Below are positions 1-8,107 of a stretch of 64,000 bases of DNA, one piece after another; the stretch's first letter is position 1; each line of letters starts with the position of its first letter. The DNA is taken from assembly GCA_031411495.1 (NCBI GenBank), contig JANOBD010000019.1, positions 1 to 64,000 of the forward strand, in the 5' to 3' direction. The notes below the pieces were generated by a model, which was not told the DNA's origin, searched no databases, and worked only from the letters and a program-made list of their open reading frames with translations. The DNA comes from JANOBD01 sp031411495. GTDB taxonomy: Bacteria; Planctomycetota; Phycisphaerae; Tepidisphaerales; Tepidisphaeraceae. Position numbers and translations under genes: made by a program.

Positions 1-227
1 TCATCCCCGCCGCGGCGATGCAGGAGTTCGACATCACCGGCAAAACGCCGATGGCGTTGAACGTCCACGCCCGCAATTTTCAGAACGCAATCGAATACTA
101 CTGGTCCGCGCCGAAGCAGGTGCAGACGCAGTTCCGCCCCGGCACCTGGGGCGAGATCGACCTGTTGCCCAAGCCCGGCGTGAGCCTGACGGCCAGCGCC
201 GATGTGCCGCTGGCATCCTCTCCGTAA
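1..227 (+). CDS. C-terminal end of an unidentified protein (5' truncated by window edge)
   Basis: An open frame enters from the left edge (codons start at base 3) and runs about 74 residues to a TAA at 225-227. The tail contains NVHARNFQNAIEYYWS, then a Pro/Gly-containing stretch ending in LASSP. The in-frame ATG at 18 is probably internal, because the frame is open upstream of it. I do not recognise the family. It precedes a short gene on the same strand by about 40 bases and may share its transcript, although a possible -10 (TACAAT near 257) lies just before that gene. Confidence 0.5.
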   Translation, partial: IPAAAMQEFDITGKTPMALNVHARNFQNAIEYYWSAPKQVQTQFRPGTWGEIDLLPKPGVSLTASADVPLASSP

Positions 228-266
228 TCGGGTTTCTTACGCCGCTCGCCGCCTTACAATATACCC

Positions 267-539
267 ATGCTCGACGCCAAGACCTTGCTCGACCGGCAAT
301 ACCACGAGATGCGGTGGCGCATCCTCTCGCTCGCGGCCGACCTTGACCGCATTCAGCGCGCGGCGGGCGGCGAATCGGTCCTGAAGTCTGATCTTCGCCT
401 GGCCGCGCTGCGAATGTGTGTCGATGAACTTCACTCAGGCGATGTGGATCGCGCCGAACGCGTGCAGATGATCCTCAGCGACCGCACGCCCGACCCGCGA
501 AGTGAATCGCGAAGTGATGTGCGGAAGGAGGCGCGATGA
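267..539 (+). CDS. Small conserved-looking hypothetical protein
   Basis: A 90-residue soluble protein, mostly helical and charged. Its N-terminal part (YHEMRWRILSLAADLDRIQRA) looks like a compact helical domain; the last 20 residues are Arg/Ser-rich and probably disordered. Its stop overlaps the ATG of the downstream TatD-type hydrolase (ATGA), so the two are probably translationally coupled. A TACAAT-like -10 lies about 5-10 bases before the ATG, which would give a very short leader. I do not recognise a domain. The coupling suggests a role near the hydrolase, which is inference. Confidence 0.65.
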   Translation: MLDAKTLLDRQYHEMRWRILSLAADLDRIQRAAGGESVLKSDLRLAALRMCVDELHSGDVDRAERVQMILSDRTPDPRSESRSDVRKEAR

Positions 540-1354
540 ACCTCATCGACCCGCACATCCACTGCGTCAGCCGCACGACGGACGACTACCTCTACATGGC
601 CCGCGCCGGCGTCGTCGGCGTCTCCGAGCCCGCATTCTGGGCCGGCTACGACCGCTCATCCGCCTCCAGCTTCGCCGACTACTTCTGCCACCTGCTCGAC
701 GTCGAACCGAAGCGCGCCGCTCGCTACGGCATCGAGCATCGCGCCTGGCTCTGCATCAACGCCAAGGAAGCCGAGAACGTCGAACTCTCGCGCGACGTGA
801 TCAAACTCATCCCGCCGCTGCTGAATCATCCGCACGTGCTTGGCGTCGGCGAGATCGGCCTCAACAAGAACACGCGCAACGAGATCACCATCTTCGAAGA
901 ACAGGTGGAGATCGCCGCGAAATACAACCAGCTCATCCTCATTCACACGCCCCACCTCGGCGACAAGCACAAGGGCACCTCCATCATCATCGACATCCTG
1001 AAGAACGACCCGCGGATCAGGCCCGAGCGCGTGTTGATCGATCACTGCGAAGAGCACACGATCCGCCTGGCGCGGGCGGCGGGATTCTGGTGCGGGCTGA
1101 CGATCTACCCGGTGACGAAGGTCACGCCGGCGCGCGGCGTCGACATCCTCGAATCGTTCGGCCCTGCAAACATCTGCGTGAACTCCGCCAGCGACTGGGG
1201 CGAGTCGAGCCCGAGCATGCTCACCGACACGATGCTCGAGTTCCGCCGGCGCGGCCACAGTGAAGAAGAAGCTACGCGAATTTTTCACGACAATCCCTGC
1301 CGCTTCTTCGCGCAATGCGGGAAGTGGCCGATCAAGCCGGTGCTGGAATCGTGA
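536..1354 (+). CDS. TatD-family metal-dependent hydrolase, EboB-like
   Basis: A 272-residue TIM-barrel amidohydrolase. It begins with IDPHIHCVSRT, carrying the N-terminal HxH metal-binding motif, followed by EIGLNKN (the EIG motif of TatD enzymes), LILIHTPH, VLIDHCEEHT and a late SASDWG with the metal-binding Asp. The order and spacing match TatD-related hydrolases. The N-terminal PHIHxVSRTTDDY pattern and the IHTPH block recall EboB from the cyanobacterial ebo metabolite-export cluster, from memory and not from a search. A GGAGG sits just before the ATG. It overlaps the upstream small gene by 4 bases and the downstream gene by 4 bases, so the three form a tight operon. The exact substrate is unknown. 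Confidence 0.85.
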   Translation: MNLIDPHIHCVSRTTDDYLYMARAGVVGVSEPAFWAGYDRSSASSFADYFCHLLDVEPKRAARYGIEHRAWLCINAKEAENVELSRDVIKLIPPLLNHPHVLGVGEIGLNKNTRNEITIFEEQVEIAAKYNQLILIHTPHLGDKHKGTSIIIDILKNDPRIRPERVLIDHCEEHTIRLARAAGFWCGLTIYPVTKVTPARGVDILESFGPANICVNSASDWGESSPSMLTDTMLEFRRRGHSEEEATRIFHDNPCRFFAQCGKWPIKPVLES

Positions 1355-2103
1355 AAGGCGCACGACCGCACAACCTCGTCTTCCTTCTCGCGGCGCTGTG
1401 CGCTCCGGTTTCGCTGAGCGCGCAAACCCAGGAGACGCCGGCAGAATTGAAGACGGCACGCGAGGACTACGCCAAGGCGCAGACCGAACTCGCGGATGCC
1501 TCCGCCGCGCAGTCTGCAGCCGAAGTCGCGCGGATGCGCCTCGAGCGATCGGTGCAGACCGAGTACCTGAACCGCTCGGACCTGCTGGAGCTCAAACGAT
1601 ACGCCGCCGCAGCGACACTGCACTACAACGCGCTGCGGAACGCGGTCTTGAATGAACTCGCGACCGATCCGGACTATCAGCAGCTCAAGCAGCGCGCCCA
1701 GGACGCCGTCGCCGCGCTCGCCGAAGCGAAATCAAAGCCCGAGACGGCGATGGCGGAGGAGATCCCGCTCGCGCGCGCGGTGATGGATGCGCGGAAAGCG
1801 ATCTCGGCTTATGAAGGCGCATCGATGGCGCTCGACCCGGCGATCGATGACGCCCGCGTGGAGATGAACCGCGCCCACGAAGCCGCGCGGAAACTGGAGC
1901 TGACGTATCGTCGACTCGCGGTGAACGACGAGCGACTGGCGCAGGCGAGCGCGGAGGTGAAGCACACCCGCGAGCGCGTGGAGAAGGCGCGTTCAGAACT
2001 CGACGCCGCCGCCCAGAAACTCGCCGAGGCCGAGAAACGCGAACAACTGCGAGCCGCGGCGCGCCACGCGCATCCGCCGCCGATCGATCGGCCGGAGCGT
2101 TAG
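1351..2103 (+). CDS. Exported coiled-coil protein of unknown function
   Basis: I place the start at the GTG at 1351, which overlaps the TGA of the hydrolase, rather than at the in-frame ATG at 1315. From the GTG the protein opens with a clean signal peptide (basic KGARPH, hydrophobic LVFLLAALCAPVSL, cleavage near SAQ). The remaining ~225 residues are Ala/Glu/Arg-rich with heptad-like spacing and almost no Gly or Pro until the His/Pro-rich tail, typical of long coiled coils. No catalytic motif is seen. It probably acts outside the cytoplasmic membrane as a structural or scaffolding protein. Confidence 0.7.
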   Translation: MKGARPHNLVFLLAALCAPVSLSAQTQETPAELKTAREDYAKAQTELADASAAQSAAEVARMRLERSVQTEYLNRSDLLELKRYAAAATLHYNALRNAVLNELATDPDYQQLKQRAQDAVAALAEAKSKPETAMAEEIPLARAVMDARKAISAYEGASMALDPAIDDARVEMNRAHEAARKLELTYRRLAVNDERLAQASAEVKHTRERVEKARSELDAAAQKLAEAEKREQLRAAARHAHPPPIDRPER

Positions 2104-2158
2104 AACGCCGAGCCTCGAGCAAAGTGTCTCCGTCTGATTTTCCTATTGGAGCCGTTGC

Positions 2159-3583
2159 ATGAGCCAAGGTACATCACGCCCAGCCATCCGTCCGCTTGCC
2201 GCAGTCCTCGTCTGCCTCCTGTCGGCTGCTCGCACGATCGGCGGGCCGATCCTGCCGATGGGTGAGTACATTCCCGACGGCGAACCCAAGGTCTTCGGCG
2301 ACCGCGTCTATCTGTACGGCTCGCATGATCGGCGCGACTCCAAGGAGTTCTGCGACCATCTGCTCAAGGTCTGGTCGGCACCCCTCTCCGACCTGACACA
2401 GTGGCGCGATGAGGGGATCTCCTTCGCCACCCGCGCGTATCCCGGCCATCCGGATGACGTCTCGTGGTCGGATGATTTTCTCTACGCGCCGGATGTGATC
2501 CAGAAGGACGGCAAGTACTACCTCTATGCGTACATCTTCCCAGCGCAAGCCGCGGTCGCCGAGAGTGACTCGCCCGCAGGGCCGTTCAAAGTGATCGGCA
2601 AGATCACCGCGCCGCCGGACGCGCCCGATATCGGCGGCTGGAGAAACATGTACTCCGATCCCGGCGTGCTCGTCGACGACGATGGCAAGGTCTATCTCTA
2701 CTGGGGCTTCGAGCGCTCGCACATGGCGCAGCTCGACCCGGCGAACATGTACCAGATCCTTCCGCACACCTACCAGCCGGATCCGATCCCCAAGGCCGAG
2801 CCGTACAAGTTTTTCGAAGCGATCTCGCCGCGAAAGATCGACGGCCGCTACTACATCATCTACGCCGACGGCGGCATCCTCACCTACGCCATCGGCGAGA
2901 AGCCCACGGGACCGTTCAAATACGGCGGCCACATCATCGGCAATGGCAAGGACTATCCCGGCGGCAACAACCATGGCTCGCTCGCGCAGCTCAACGGGCA
3001 GTGGTACATCTTCTATCACCGCATGACCAACAACACGCTGTACTCGCGCATCGCGTGCGTCGAGAAGGTCAATATCGAGCCCGATGGGAGCATCAAGGAA
3101 GTGGAGATGACGTCGCTGGGCTTTCGCGAGTCGCTCGATCCATATGCCGAGACGTCCGCGCACCTAGCGTGTGTGCTGACCGGCGGAAACTACATCTCGG
3201 AGACGGATGACCACGCGATGCCGGTGGTTCGCAACAAGCCAGGCGCGGTGATCGGGTTCAAGTACTTTTCATTTCCCGCCGGCAGCACGACCGATGCGAA
3301 GCAATCCGTGTTTACCGCGCAGATCCGCCCCCGTCCGATGCCGGGGAAAGTCGAGATCTGGGTCGACGCCCTGGACACGGGAATAAAGCTCGGCGAACTC
3401 GACCTGACGGCAAAGCCCTCGACGGCCACGTCCCAGCCAGGCGACCCTTGGCAGACTGTCTCGACGCCGGTTCAGAATCCGGCGGCGGGTCGACACGCGC
3501 TTTATCTCCGCTTCGTCGGCGGATCGGGCGACGACGTGATCTGCGATTTTCGGTCGTTCCATTTCTCGCAGACTAAGCCGTGA
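2159..3583 (+). CDS. Secreted glycoside hydrolase, family 43-like, with C-terminal CBM6-like domain
   Basis: A 474-residue protein with an N-terminal signal peptide (about residues 1-28). The next ~310 residues have the five-bladed propeller pattern of GH43: repeated KYYLYAY, KVYLYWG, RYYIIYAD and QWYIFYHR strands. Candidate catalytic residues sit in the expected order: base Asp40 in IPDGEP, modulator Asp167 in MYSDPG and acid Glu220 in FFEAIS. Residues ~330-470 form a beta-rich module resembling family 6 carbohydrate-binding domains (GRHALYLRF, VICDFRSFHF). GH43 enzymes act on arabinoxylan and related plant or algal polysaccharides. An SD (GGAG) precedes the ATG. It fits the CE15/CE7 cluster near 37-43 kb functionally. 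Confidence 0.88.
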   Translation: MSQGTSRPAIRPLAAVLVCLLSAARTIGGPILPMGEYIPDGEPKVFGDRVYLYGSHDRRDSKEFCDHLLKVWSAPLSDLTQWRDEGISFATRAYPGHPDDVSWSDDFLYAPDVIQKDGKYYLYAYIFPAQAAVAESDSPAGPFKVIGKITAPPDAPDIGGWRNMYSDPGVLVDDDGKVYLYWGFERSHMAQLDPANMYQILPHTYQPDPIPKAEPYKFFEAISPRKIDGRYYIIYADGGILTYAIGEKPTGPFKYGGHIIGNGKDYPGGNNHGSLAQLNGQWYIFYHRMTNNTLYSRIACVEKVNIEPDGSIKEVEMTSLGFRESLDPYAETSAHLACVLTGGNYISETDDHAMPVVRNKPGAVIGFKYFSFPAGSTTDAKQSVFTAQIRPRPMPGKVEIWVDALDTGIKLGELDLTAKPSTATSQPGDPWQTVSTPVQNPAAGRHALYLRFVGGSGDDVICDFRSFHFSQTKP

Positions 3584-3636
3584 GCGACGAACGAGCGCCG
3601 GACGGTTTGGTCCAAGCACGCCGCAGTCGAATACGT

Positions 3637-4002
3637 TCATCTCTTGTATTGGGTGTACTTCTTCGCGCTGCCGCGGACCTGGTCGGCGGGATACTTCGCG
3701 TGGTTCTTCGCGAGCTTACGGTGGAACGCCGCGGCGAGATCGATGCCGCGGTCGGCGGCGATCAGCATCACCCAGCCGAGCACATCGGCCAGCTCGTCCT
3801 CGAGCGCCTCACGCTTTTCGACGAGGTGGCGATCGAGCTCCTCGCCGTTTTTCCACTGCATCAGCTCCAGCAGCTCGGCCGATTCGAGCATGAGCGAGAG
3901 GGCCTGGTCCTTGGGATTGTGGAACTGCTTCCAGTCGCGCTCGTCGCGGAACTGCAGCAGCAGGCGGGCCATCGTGGAGAGTCGGTCGTCGGTCTGTTCC
4001 AT
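3637..4002 (-). CDS. MazG-like nucleotide pyrophosphohydrolase
   Basis: 121 residues from the chosen ATG at 4002, preceded by GAGG about 8 bases upstream; an in-frame ATG at 4029 lacks an SD. The helical core carries the MazG/RS21-C6 signature: FHNPKDQALSLMLESAELLELMQW with paired acidic metal ligands (ESAELLE), then a second EDELADVLGW set. The family hydrolyses non-canonical or excess NTPs/dCTP to NMP and PPi using Mg2+. The gene converges on the GH43 gene, and an inverted-repeat element begins about 20 bases upstream of its start. Function as a house-cleaning pyrophosphatase is inferred from the family. Confidence 0.9.
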   Translation of the reverse strand: MEQTDDRLSTMARLLLQFRDERDWKQFHNPKDQALSLMLESAELLELMQWKNGEELDRHLVEKREALEDELADVLGWVMLIAADRGIDLAAAFHRKLAKNHAKYPADQVRGSAKKYTQYKR

Positions 4003-4024
4003 TCGCACCTCGGAGGGATTGTTT

Positions 4025-4217
4025 ACCACGAAGACACGAAGTCACGAAGTTGTCTCCTGATGGACGCGAGTCGGACGGCTATCTAGGGACTCGCGATTAA
4101 AATCGGAATGAATATCTCTTCGCCATTTCCGATTTGCATCGTCCCACGTTTCACGCGATCTGCACTAACGCGATTATCAAAGCGAAGTTGATCTTCGTGC
4201 CTTCGTGGCTTCGTGGT
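4025..4217. repeat. Intergenic element with 25-bp imperfect terminal inverted repeats built of CACGAAG-type units
   Basis: The left arm (4025-4049) is three tandem 8-base units, CCACGAAG, ACACGAAG and TCACGAAG, after one A. The right arm (4193-4217) is its reverse complement at 23 of 25 positions. The interior contains a second inverted repeat, AAATCGGAA at 4100-4108 against TTCCGATTT at 4127-4135. No ORF is convincing inside. The element occupies the gap between the MazG-like gene and plsC, both on the minus strand. A related element lies at 27985-28095. Confidence 0.8.
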
Positions 4218-4236
4218 TCACTTTATCCGCAAAGAC

Positions 4237-4953
4237 TCACGACAGCGGCCCGATCAGCCCGCGGCCGCGCTCGGCGGCGTCGATCGCGTGAAGCTCATCG
4301 AGCAGCGTGCGGATGTGGCGATCGATCTCGGGGACGATCGAGCGGCTGTCCAGATCGTGAAGCAGAACCGGCTTGCCGAAGTTGATGCGCACTTTCCCGG
4401 TGCGCGGCATAATGCGGTGTTTCGGCCAGACGTGGAACGCGCCTTCGATCGCCACAGGAACGATCGGCACTTTCGCTCGCTTGACGATCAGCGCGGCGCC
4501 CGGCGCGATCTCCTGCATTCGGCCGTTCTCGGTCCGCTGGCCCTCAGGGAACATCAGCAGCGCCTTGCCCTGCTGCAGGAGCGCGATCGACTGCTTCATC
4601 GCGCCGACATCCCCTTTGCCCTGCTTCACGGGAAAGGCATTGAGCTGGCGGATCAGCCAGCCGAAGAGGATCGGATCGAACAGCCCCGAGCGGGCAAGGA
4701 ACGAGAGTTTGCGCGGCAGCTTGGAGGCGATGAACGCCGGATCGACGAAGCTCTGGTGATTTGAGAGAAGCAGAACGCCGCCCGAGAGCGGGACGTTGGT
4801 GACGTTGTAGACCTTGAGGTTTTGGAAGATCGTACCGATGAGTCGAACGGCCGACCGACACGCGCAGTAAAGTGGCGTCGCGCGTTCGTAGCCGGTGACG
4901 CCTGCGGGCGCGATGGCATCATTGATCGCCAGCTCTGTCGAGTCTTCGCTCAT
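4237..4953 (-). CDS. plsC: 1-acyl-sn-glycerol-3-phosphate acyltransferase
   Basis: A 238-residue member of the PlsC/LPLAT family, which transfers an acyl chain to lysophosphatidic acid to make phosphatidic acid at the inner membrane. The catalytic H-x4-D motif is at residues 66-71 (NHQSFVD), the substrate-binding FPEGQRT block at 135-141, and IVPVAIEG further on. A hydrophobic stretch around LSGGVLLLSNH follows an N-terminal extension of about 40 residues. Its ATG overlaps the TGA of the cytidylate kinase gene by 4 bases, so the two are coupled. The cmk-plsC pairing is common in bacteria. Confidence 0.93.
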   Translation of the reverse strand: MSEDSTELAINDAIAPAGVTGYERATPLYCACRSAVRLIGTIFQNLKVYNVTNVPLSGGVLLLSNHQSFVDPAFIASKLPRKLSFLARSGLFDPILFGWLIRQLNAFPVKQGKGDVGAMKQSIALLQQGKALLMFPEGQRTENGRMQEIAPGAALIVKRAKVPIVPVAIEGAFHVWPKHRIMPRTGKVRINFGKPVLLHDLDSRSIVPEIDRHIRTLLDELHAIDAAERGRGLIGPLS

Positions 4954-5642
4954 GTGTCTGCGGATCCTGCTGCCTGCTGGTCCTGTATCATGCGGTACAT
5001 CTTCTCGACGACTTCGTCGATGCTGTGGATGTCGGTGGTATCGATGACGTGTGCATCAGTCGGAACGATCAGCCGGCCGACTTCGCTGGACGTATCCTGG
5101 TGGTCCCGCTGGATCAGTTCCTGGAGCACGTGCTGCTCGTCGGCGTCTTTGCCCTTGCGGAGGAGCTGCTCGTATCGCCGCTTGGCGCGGATGCTCACGT
5201 CGGCGGTGAGGAAGAACTTGTACCTGGCTTCTGGAAAGACCACCGAGCCCTGGTCGCGGCCTTCGCTCACGAGATTCGGTTTCGATTTGCCGATGCGCGA
5301 CTGTTGGTCCACGAGCACGCTGCGCACCGCACGGAACCTGGCGACGCGCGAAGCGGCATTGGCGATGACGTCGCCGTGGATCTCGGCCTCGACGCTCTTG
5401 CCATCCAACAGCAGCCTTGGCGGCGCGGTTTCCCAGTCGAAGTCCAGATGAAGTCCCTGGGCGACGCGTGAGACGCAGGTCTCATCGTCGAGGCTCGGGC
5501 ACTCGCGCAACGCGACCATTCCCACGGCGCGATACATCGCGCCGGTATTGAGACACCGGTAGCCGTTCTGAAGCCGCTCCGCCAGTTTCTGAGCGATGAC
5601 ACTCTTCCCTGATGCGCCTGGGCCATCGATCGTGATGATCAT
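4950..5642 (-). CDS. cmk: Cytidylate kinase
   Basis: 230 residues. The N-terminus MIITIDGPGASGKSVIAQKLA contains the P-loop (GPGASGKS), followed by LNTGAMYRAVG, the CMP-binding motif of cytidylate kinases. The RDQGSVVFPEA block (usually GRDIGTVVFP) and the AKRRYEQL lid segment are also present. It phosphorylates CMP/dCMP to the diphosphate. The length matches the bacterial family. It is the first gene of a coupled pair with plsC. Confidence 0.95.
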   Translation of the reverse strand: MIITIDGPGASGKSVIAQKLAERLQNGYRCLNTGAMYRAVGMVALRECPSLDDETCVSRVAQGLHLDFDWETAPPRLLLDGKSVEAEIHGDVIANAASRVARFRAVRSVLVDQQSRIGKSKPNLVSEGRDQGSVVFPEARYKFFLTADVSIRAKRRYEQLLRKGKDADEQHVLQELIQRDHQDTSSEVGRLIVPTDAHVIDTTDIHSIDEVVEKMYRMIQDQQAAGSADT

Positions 5643-5710
5643 GACGCGAGCATCCTACACGCGGAGAATTGGATGTCGAACGCGGTCACTGCGTTTGCCA
5701 AGCGGAATTC

Positions 5711-6514
5711 TCACTTGCGAAGGATTTGACGCAGGAGCCGCGTTCCCCGCTCGATTCCGACGATCGGATCGCCCTTCCCCTCGTATTCGATTCCAAGATA
5801 TCCGTCGTAACCCGCAGATTCGGCGATCCGGATGCAGCGGGCGTGGTCGAAGCGCGGGTGGCTCAGGTTCTCGTCGATGTCATTCACCTTCGCATGCACC
5901 GCGCCGGCAAAGGGCATGATCCGGGCGAGCGATGCGTAGCGATCGGCCTCGTCCGGCCAGTTGCCGAAGTCGGGGAGCGTAAACATCGCTCCCGATCCGT
6001 GCGTCTGTCGAACCGCTTCGACGATACGCACCATCGTGCCGGCATCGGCACTGATGCCCCAGTGGTTTTCGATCAGGATCGCGATGCCGTTGGTGCGCCC
6101 GACATCACACAGCCTGCGAAAGCTGTCGATGCAGGCGTCGATGGCGGCGTTCTTGTCGGTGACATCCTTGCCGCCGGAGTTGGCGCGGATCGCCTTCGCG
6201 CCGATCGCCTTGGCGATGGGAATCCAGCGAGCGTAATTGCTGACCGATTCGAGGCGAGCATCCGTCGAGAGCAGCGAGAGGTCGCCCTTCTCTTCGACGG
6301 CAATGTTCAGCAGATTCGAGTTCGCCTTCTGTCCCGCGGCGATCAGGCGGTCGAGATACGCGGCGTCCGTCGACTCGAAATAGATGTTGTTCAGCTCCAC
6401 CGCGCCGATGCCGAAGCGGTCGCGCGCGAATTGTGGAAAGTCCACGAGCTTGAGCGCATCCGTCGATGCCCTGAACAGCGGATTCAGACTCCAGCCTGCG
6501 AGAGACAGGTCCAC
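5711..6514 (-). CDS. Sugar phosphate isomerase/epimerase (xylose isomerase-like TIM barrel)
   Basis: 267 residues with the AP-endonuclease-2/xylose isomerase-like barrel pattern: MDLSLAGWSLN at the start, GIGAVELNN, AKAIGAKAIRANSGG, ILIENHWGISAD (metal-ligand Glu and His), LPDFGNW, VHAKVND and a final YLGIEYEGKGDP. The metal-binding Glu, Asp, His and Glu positions appear present. Planctomycetes carry many such genes in sugar catabolism loci. It lies 36 bases downstream of the ThuA-domain gene on the same strand, so they probably form an operon. The substrate cannot be read from sequence. Confidence 0.85.
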   Translation of the reverse strand: MDLSLAGWSLNPLFRASTDALKLVDFPQFARDRFGIGAVELNNIYFESTDAAYLDRLIAAGQKANSNLLNIAVEEKGDLSLLSTDARLESVSNYARWIPIAKAIGAKAIRANSGGKDVTDKNAAIDACIDSFRRLCDVGRTNGIAILIENHWGISADAGTMVRIVEAVRQTHGSGAMFTLPDFGNWPDEADRYASLARIMPFAGAVHAKVNDIDENLSHPRFDHARCIRIAESAGYDGYLGIEYEGKGDPIVGIERGTRLLRQILRK

Positions 6515-6550
6515 GTTTCCTCCGTTTTCTTCGTCAGAGCGGCAGGCAAG

Positions 6551-7210
6551 CTACTTCGCCGCCCATTCGAAGCCGCGCTTCATGATCGAGCGCGTCGGCT
6601 CGGCGGCGACGATGTTTTCCTGGTGCCCGAGCGAATTGTAAAACACCCGTCCCTTGCCGTAGGACCTCGTCCAGATGACCGGCATGTCGAACCGGCCGTT
6701 GGGGGTGTGCGGTCCGGCGGCGACGGGAAACTCCGTCGTCGCGAGCACGCGGTTGCTCGTGTCGGTGTGCATGTAATACTGTTCGGAGGCGACGTCGTAA
6801 TCCTGCACGCCGCCGACGATCGGGTGCGAGCCCTTGATGATCTTGACGCGATAGGTGACGCCGTCGTTCCCCGGATGCGCCACCCATTGGCCGCCGGTCA
6901 TGAATTGCCACTCGGTGTTCTCGCGGAAGCTGTCGCACATTCCGCCATGGCAGCCGGCGATGCCGACGCCGCCTTCGCGAACGGCCTTGAACACCGGATT
7001 CGCCTGTTCGCTGCTGATCTTCCCCATGGTCCAGATGGGCACGATGAGATCGAGCGCCATCAGTTTCGCTTCGTCCTTGAACGCGTCGAGCGTGTCGGAG
7101 ACTTCGACTTCGAAGCCGCTCTCGCGAAGGATCGCGGCGAACAGCGCGGCGACTTCCTTGGGTTGGTGTCCGTCCCAGCCGCCCCAGACGATCAGCGCCT
7201 TCTTTGCCAC
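6551..7210 (-). CDS. ThuA domain protein (trehalose utilisation-like)
   Basis: I choose the GTG at 7210 because AAGGAG stands 6 bases upstream and the homologous part begins right there (AKKALIVWGGWDGHQPKE); the longer reading from 7282 adds an unrelated-looking tail. The 219-residue product shows the ThuA glutamine-amidotransferase-like fold: GGWDGHQ, the LIVPIWTMG strand, GGVGIAGCHGGMCDSF (GxxGxH), GGQWVAHPG, and a C-terminal GKGRVFYNSLGHQ. ThuA proteins are linked to sugar utilisation, and many planctomycetal members stand next to isomerases or dehydrogenases, as here. Confidence 0.88.
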   Translation of the reverse strand: MAKKALIVWGGWDGHQPKEVAALFAAILRESGFEVEVSDTLDAFKDEAKLMALDLIVPIWTMGKISSEQANPVFKAVREGGVGIAGCHGGMCDSFRENTEWQFMTGGQWVAHPGNDGVTYRVKIIKGSHPIVGGVQDYDVASEQYYMHTDTSNRVLATTEFPVAAGPHTPNGRFDMPVIWTRSYGKGRVFYNSLGHQENIVAAEPTRSIMKRGFEWAAK

Positions 7211-7340
7211 GGCATGCTCCTTGCCTTGCGAACGCCAAAAAGATGTCGCTCCCAGCGCAACGCACCGGGAGCGACCAATCACGCTCTCCCTCTCCGGAAG
7301 ACGCGCGACCGTGAATCACCGTCATCGACCGGTTCGACAC

Positions 7341-7634
7341 TCACTTTTTCGTGTCGAACACGCCCGACGCCGAGGTGTGGTCCTTGGCGTTGACCTTGAT
7401 CGCCTTATCCACGCCGTTGAGCGTGTAGTGAAGGACGTAGATCTCATTGCCGTCGCCGTAGGTTTCCTTTTCGGCGCGGTTGATGGTCGCTTCCTGGGGG
7501 AGCAGGGATTTGGCCGCTGCGGGAAGGACCGATTGATCGACCTCGACCACCGAAACGGGCTTGGCCATGCAGCCCGCGAGTGACCCGAGTACCGCTGCCG
7601 CCAACAACACGCCCGTCATCGATTTGATCTTCAT
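7341..7634 (-). CDS. Small predicted lipoprotein
   Basis: 97 residues. An N-terminal MKIKS, hydrophobic core and LAGC lipobox (Cys22) predict lipidation. The mature part (VVEVDQSVLPAAAKSLLPQEATINRAEKE, then YVLHYTLNGVDKAIKVNAKD) resembles short PepSY-like periplasmic proteins in which a helix is followed by beta strands, but the match is weak. An SD (GGAG) is present before the ATG. It is followed by two more small lipoprotein genes upstream on the same strand. Confidence 0.75.
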   Translation of the reverse strand: MKIKSMTGVLLAAAVLGSLAGCMAKPVSVVEVDQSVLPAAAKSLLPQEATINRAEKETYGDGNEIYVLHYTLNGVDKAIKVNAKDHTSASGVFDTKK

Positions 7635-7752
7635 GCCAAGTCTCCTTCGTTCGCTTCAAGCGACCAGCACGCGCGGGTCAGACGACCCGCGAGTCGCGAG
7701 CGGGAATCCTAAGAGACGCGGCAAAGATCGCAAGTGAGTAGCGGGCGCAAAA

Positions 7753-7785
7753 CAGGCGCATCCGGCTCCACGTCGGATGCGCCTG
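7753..7785 (-). terminator. Hairpin terminator downstream of the entericidin-like gene
   Basis: A perfect 12-bp stem (CAGGCGCATCCG at 7753-7764 against its complement at 7774-7785) with a 9-base loop. Read on the minus strand it is followed by TTTTGCG, so it fits a Rho-independent terminator for the gene at 7822-7968. Confidence 0.75.
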
Positions 7786-7821
7786 CTGGAATCGCAAACT
7801 CTTTCAGACTTCGTTACGCGT

Positions 7822-7968
7822 TCACTTCTGTCCGGCAGGGTCGATCATCTCTTGGCCCTTTTCGCCCGCCTTCTCGATGTCCTTGCCCGCGCCCTGCACG
7901 GTGTGGCATCCTTGGGCAAACATTGCGGCAACAAAGAGAACCGCCGCGGTCTTCAACACGTTTCGCAT
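7822..7968 (-). CDS. Entericidin-like small lipoprotein
   Basis: 48 residues from the ATG at 7968, with GGAAAGG just upstream. The order is signal peptide (RNVLKTAAVLFVAAMF), lipobox AQGC, then HTVQGAGKDIEKAGEKGQEMID. The C-(N/H)TVxGxGKDIxxxGE pattern is the signature of the entericidin EcnA/EcnB family, small envelope lipoproteins described in enterobacteria as an antidote/toxin pair. A second member lies 139 bases upstream. Whether either is toxic here is unknown. Confidence 0.85.
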   Translation of the reverse strand: MRNVLKTAAVLFVAAMFAQGCHTVQGAGKDIEKAGEKGQEMIDPAGQK

Positions 7969-8107
7969 GACTGGCCTTTCCGTAAATGAATAACGATCTG
8001 TTCGCATGCCCAATCTTGCGGCTATACGACGCACATTTCATTACGGGTTTACCTGATCGTGCTTACCGGTCGGACGTAGGAATTGCCCAGCATCACACGT
8101 TGCCCGA

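Noticed and set aside
5669..7393. Very long plus-strand open frame (574 codons) opposite the isomerase and ThuA genes
   Set aside because: It has no SD and no recognisable domain, and it lies antisense to two well-supported genes. Long antisense frames are expected at this GC content.
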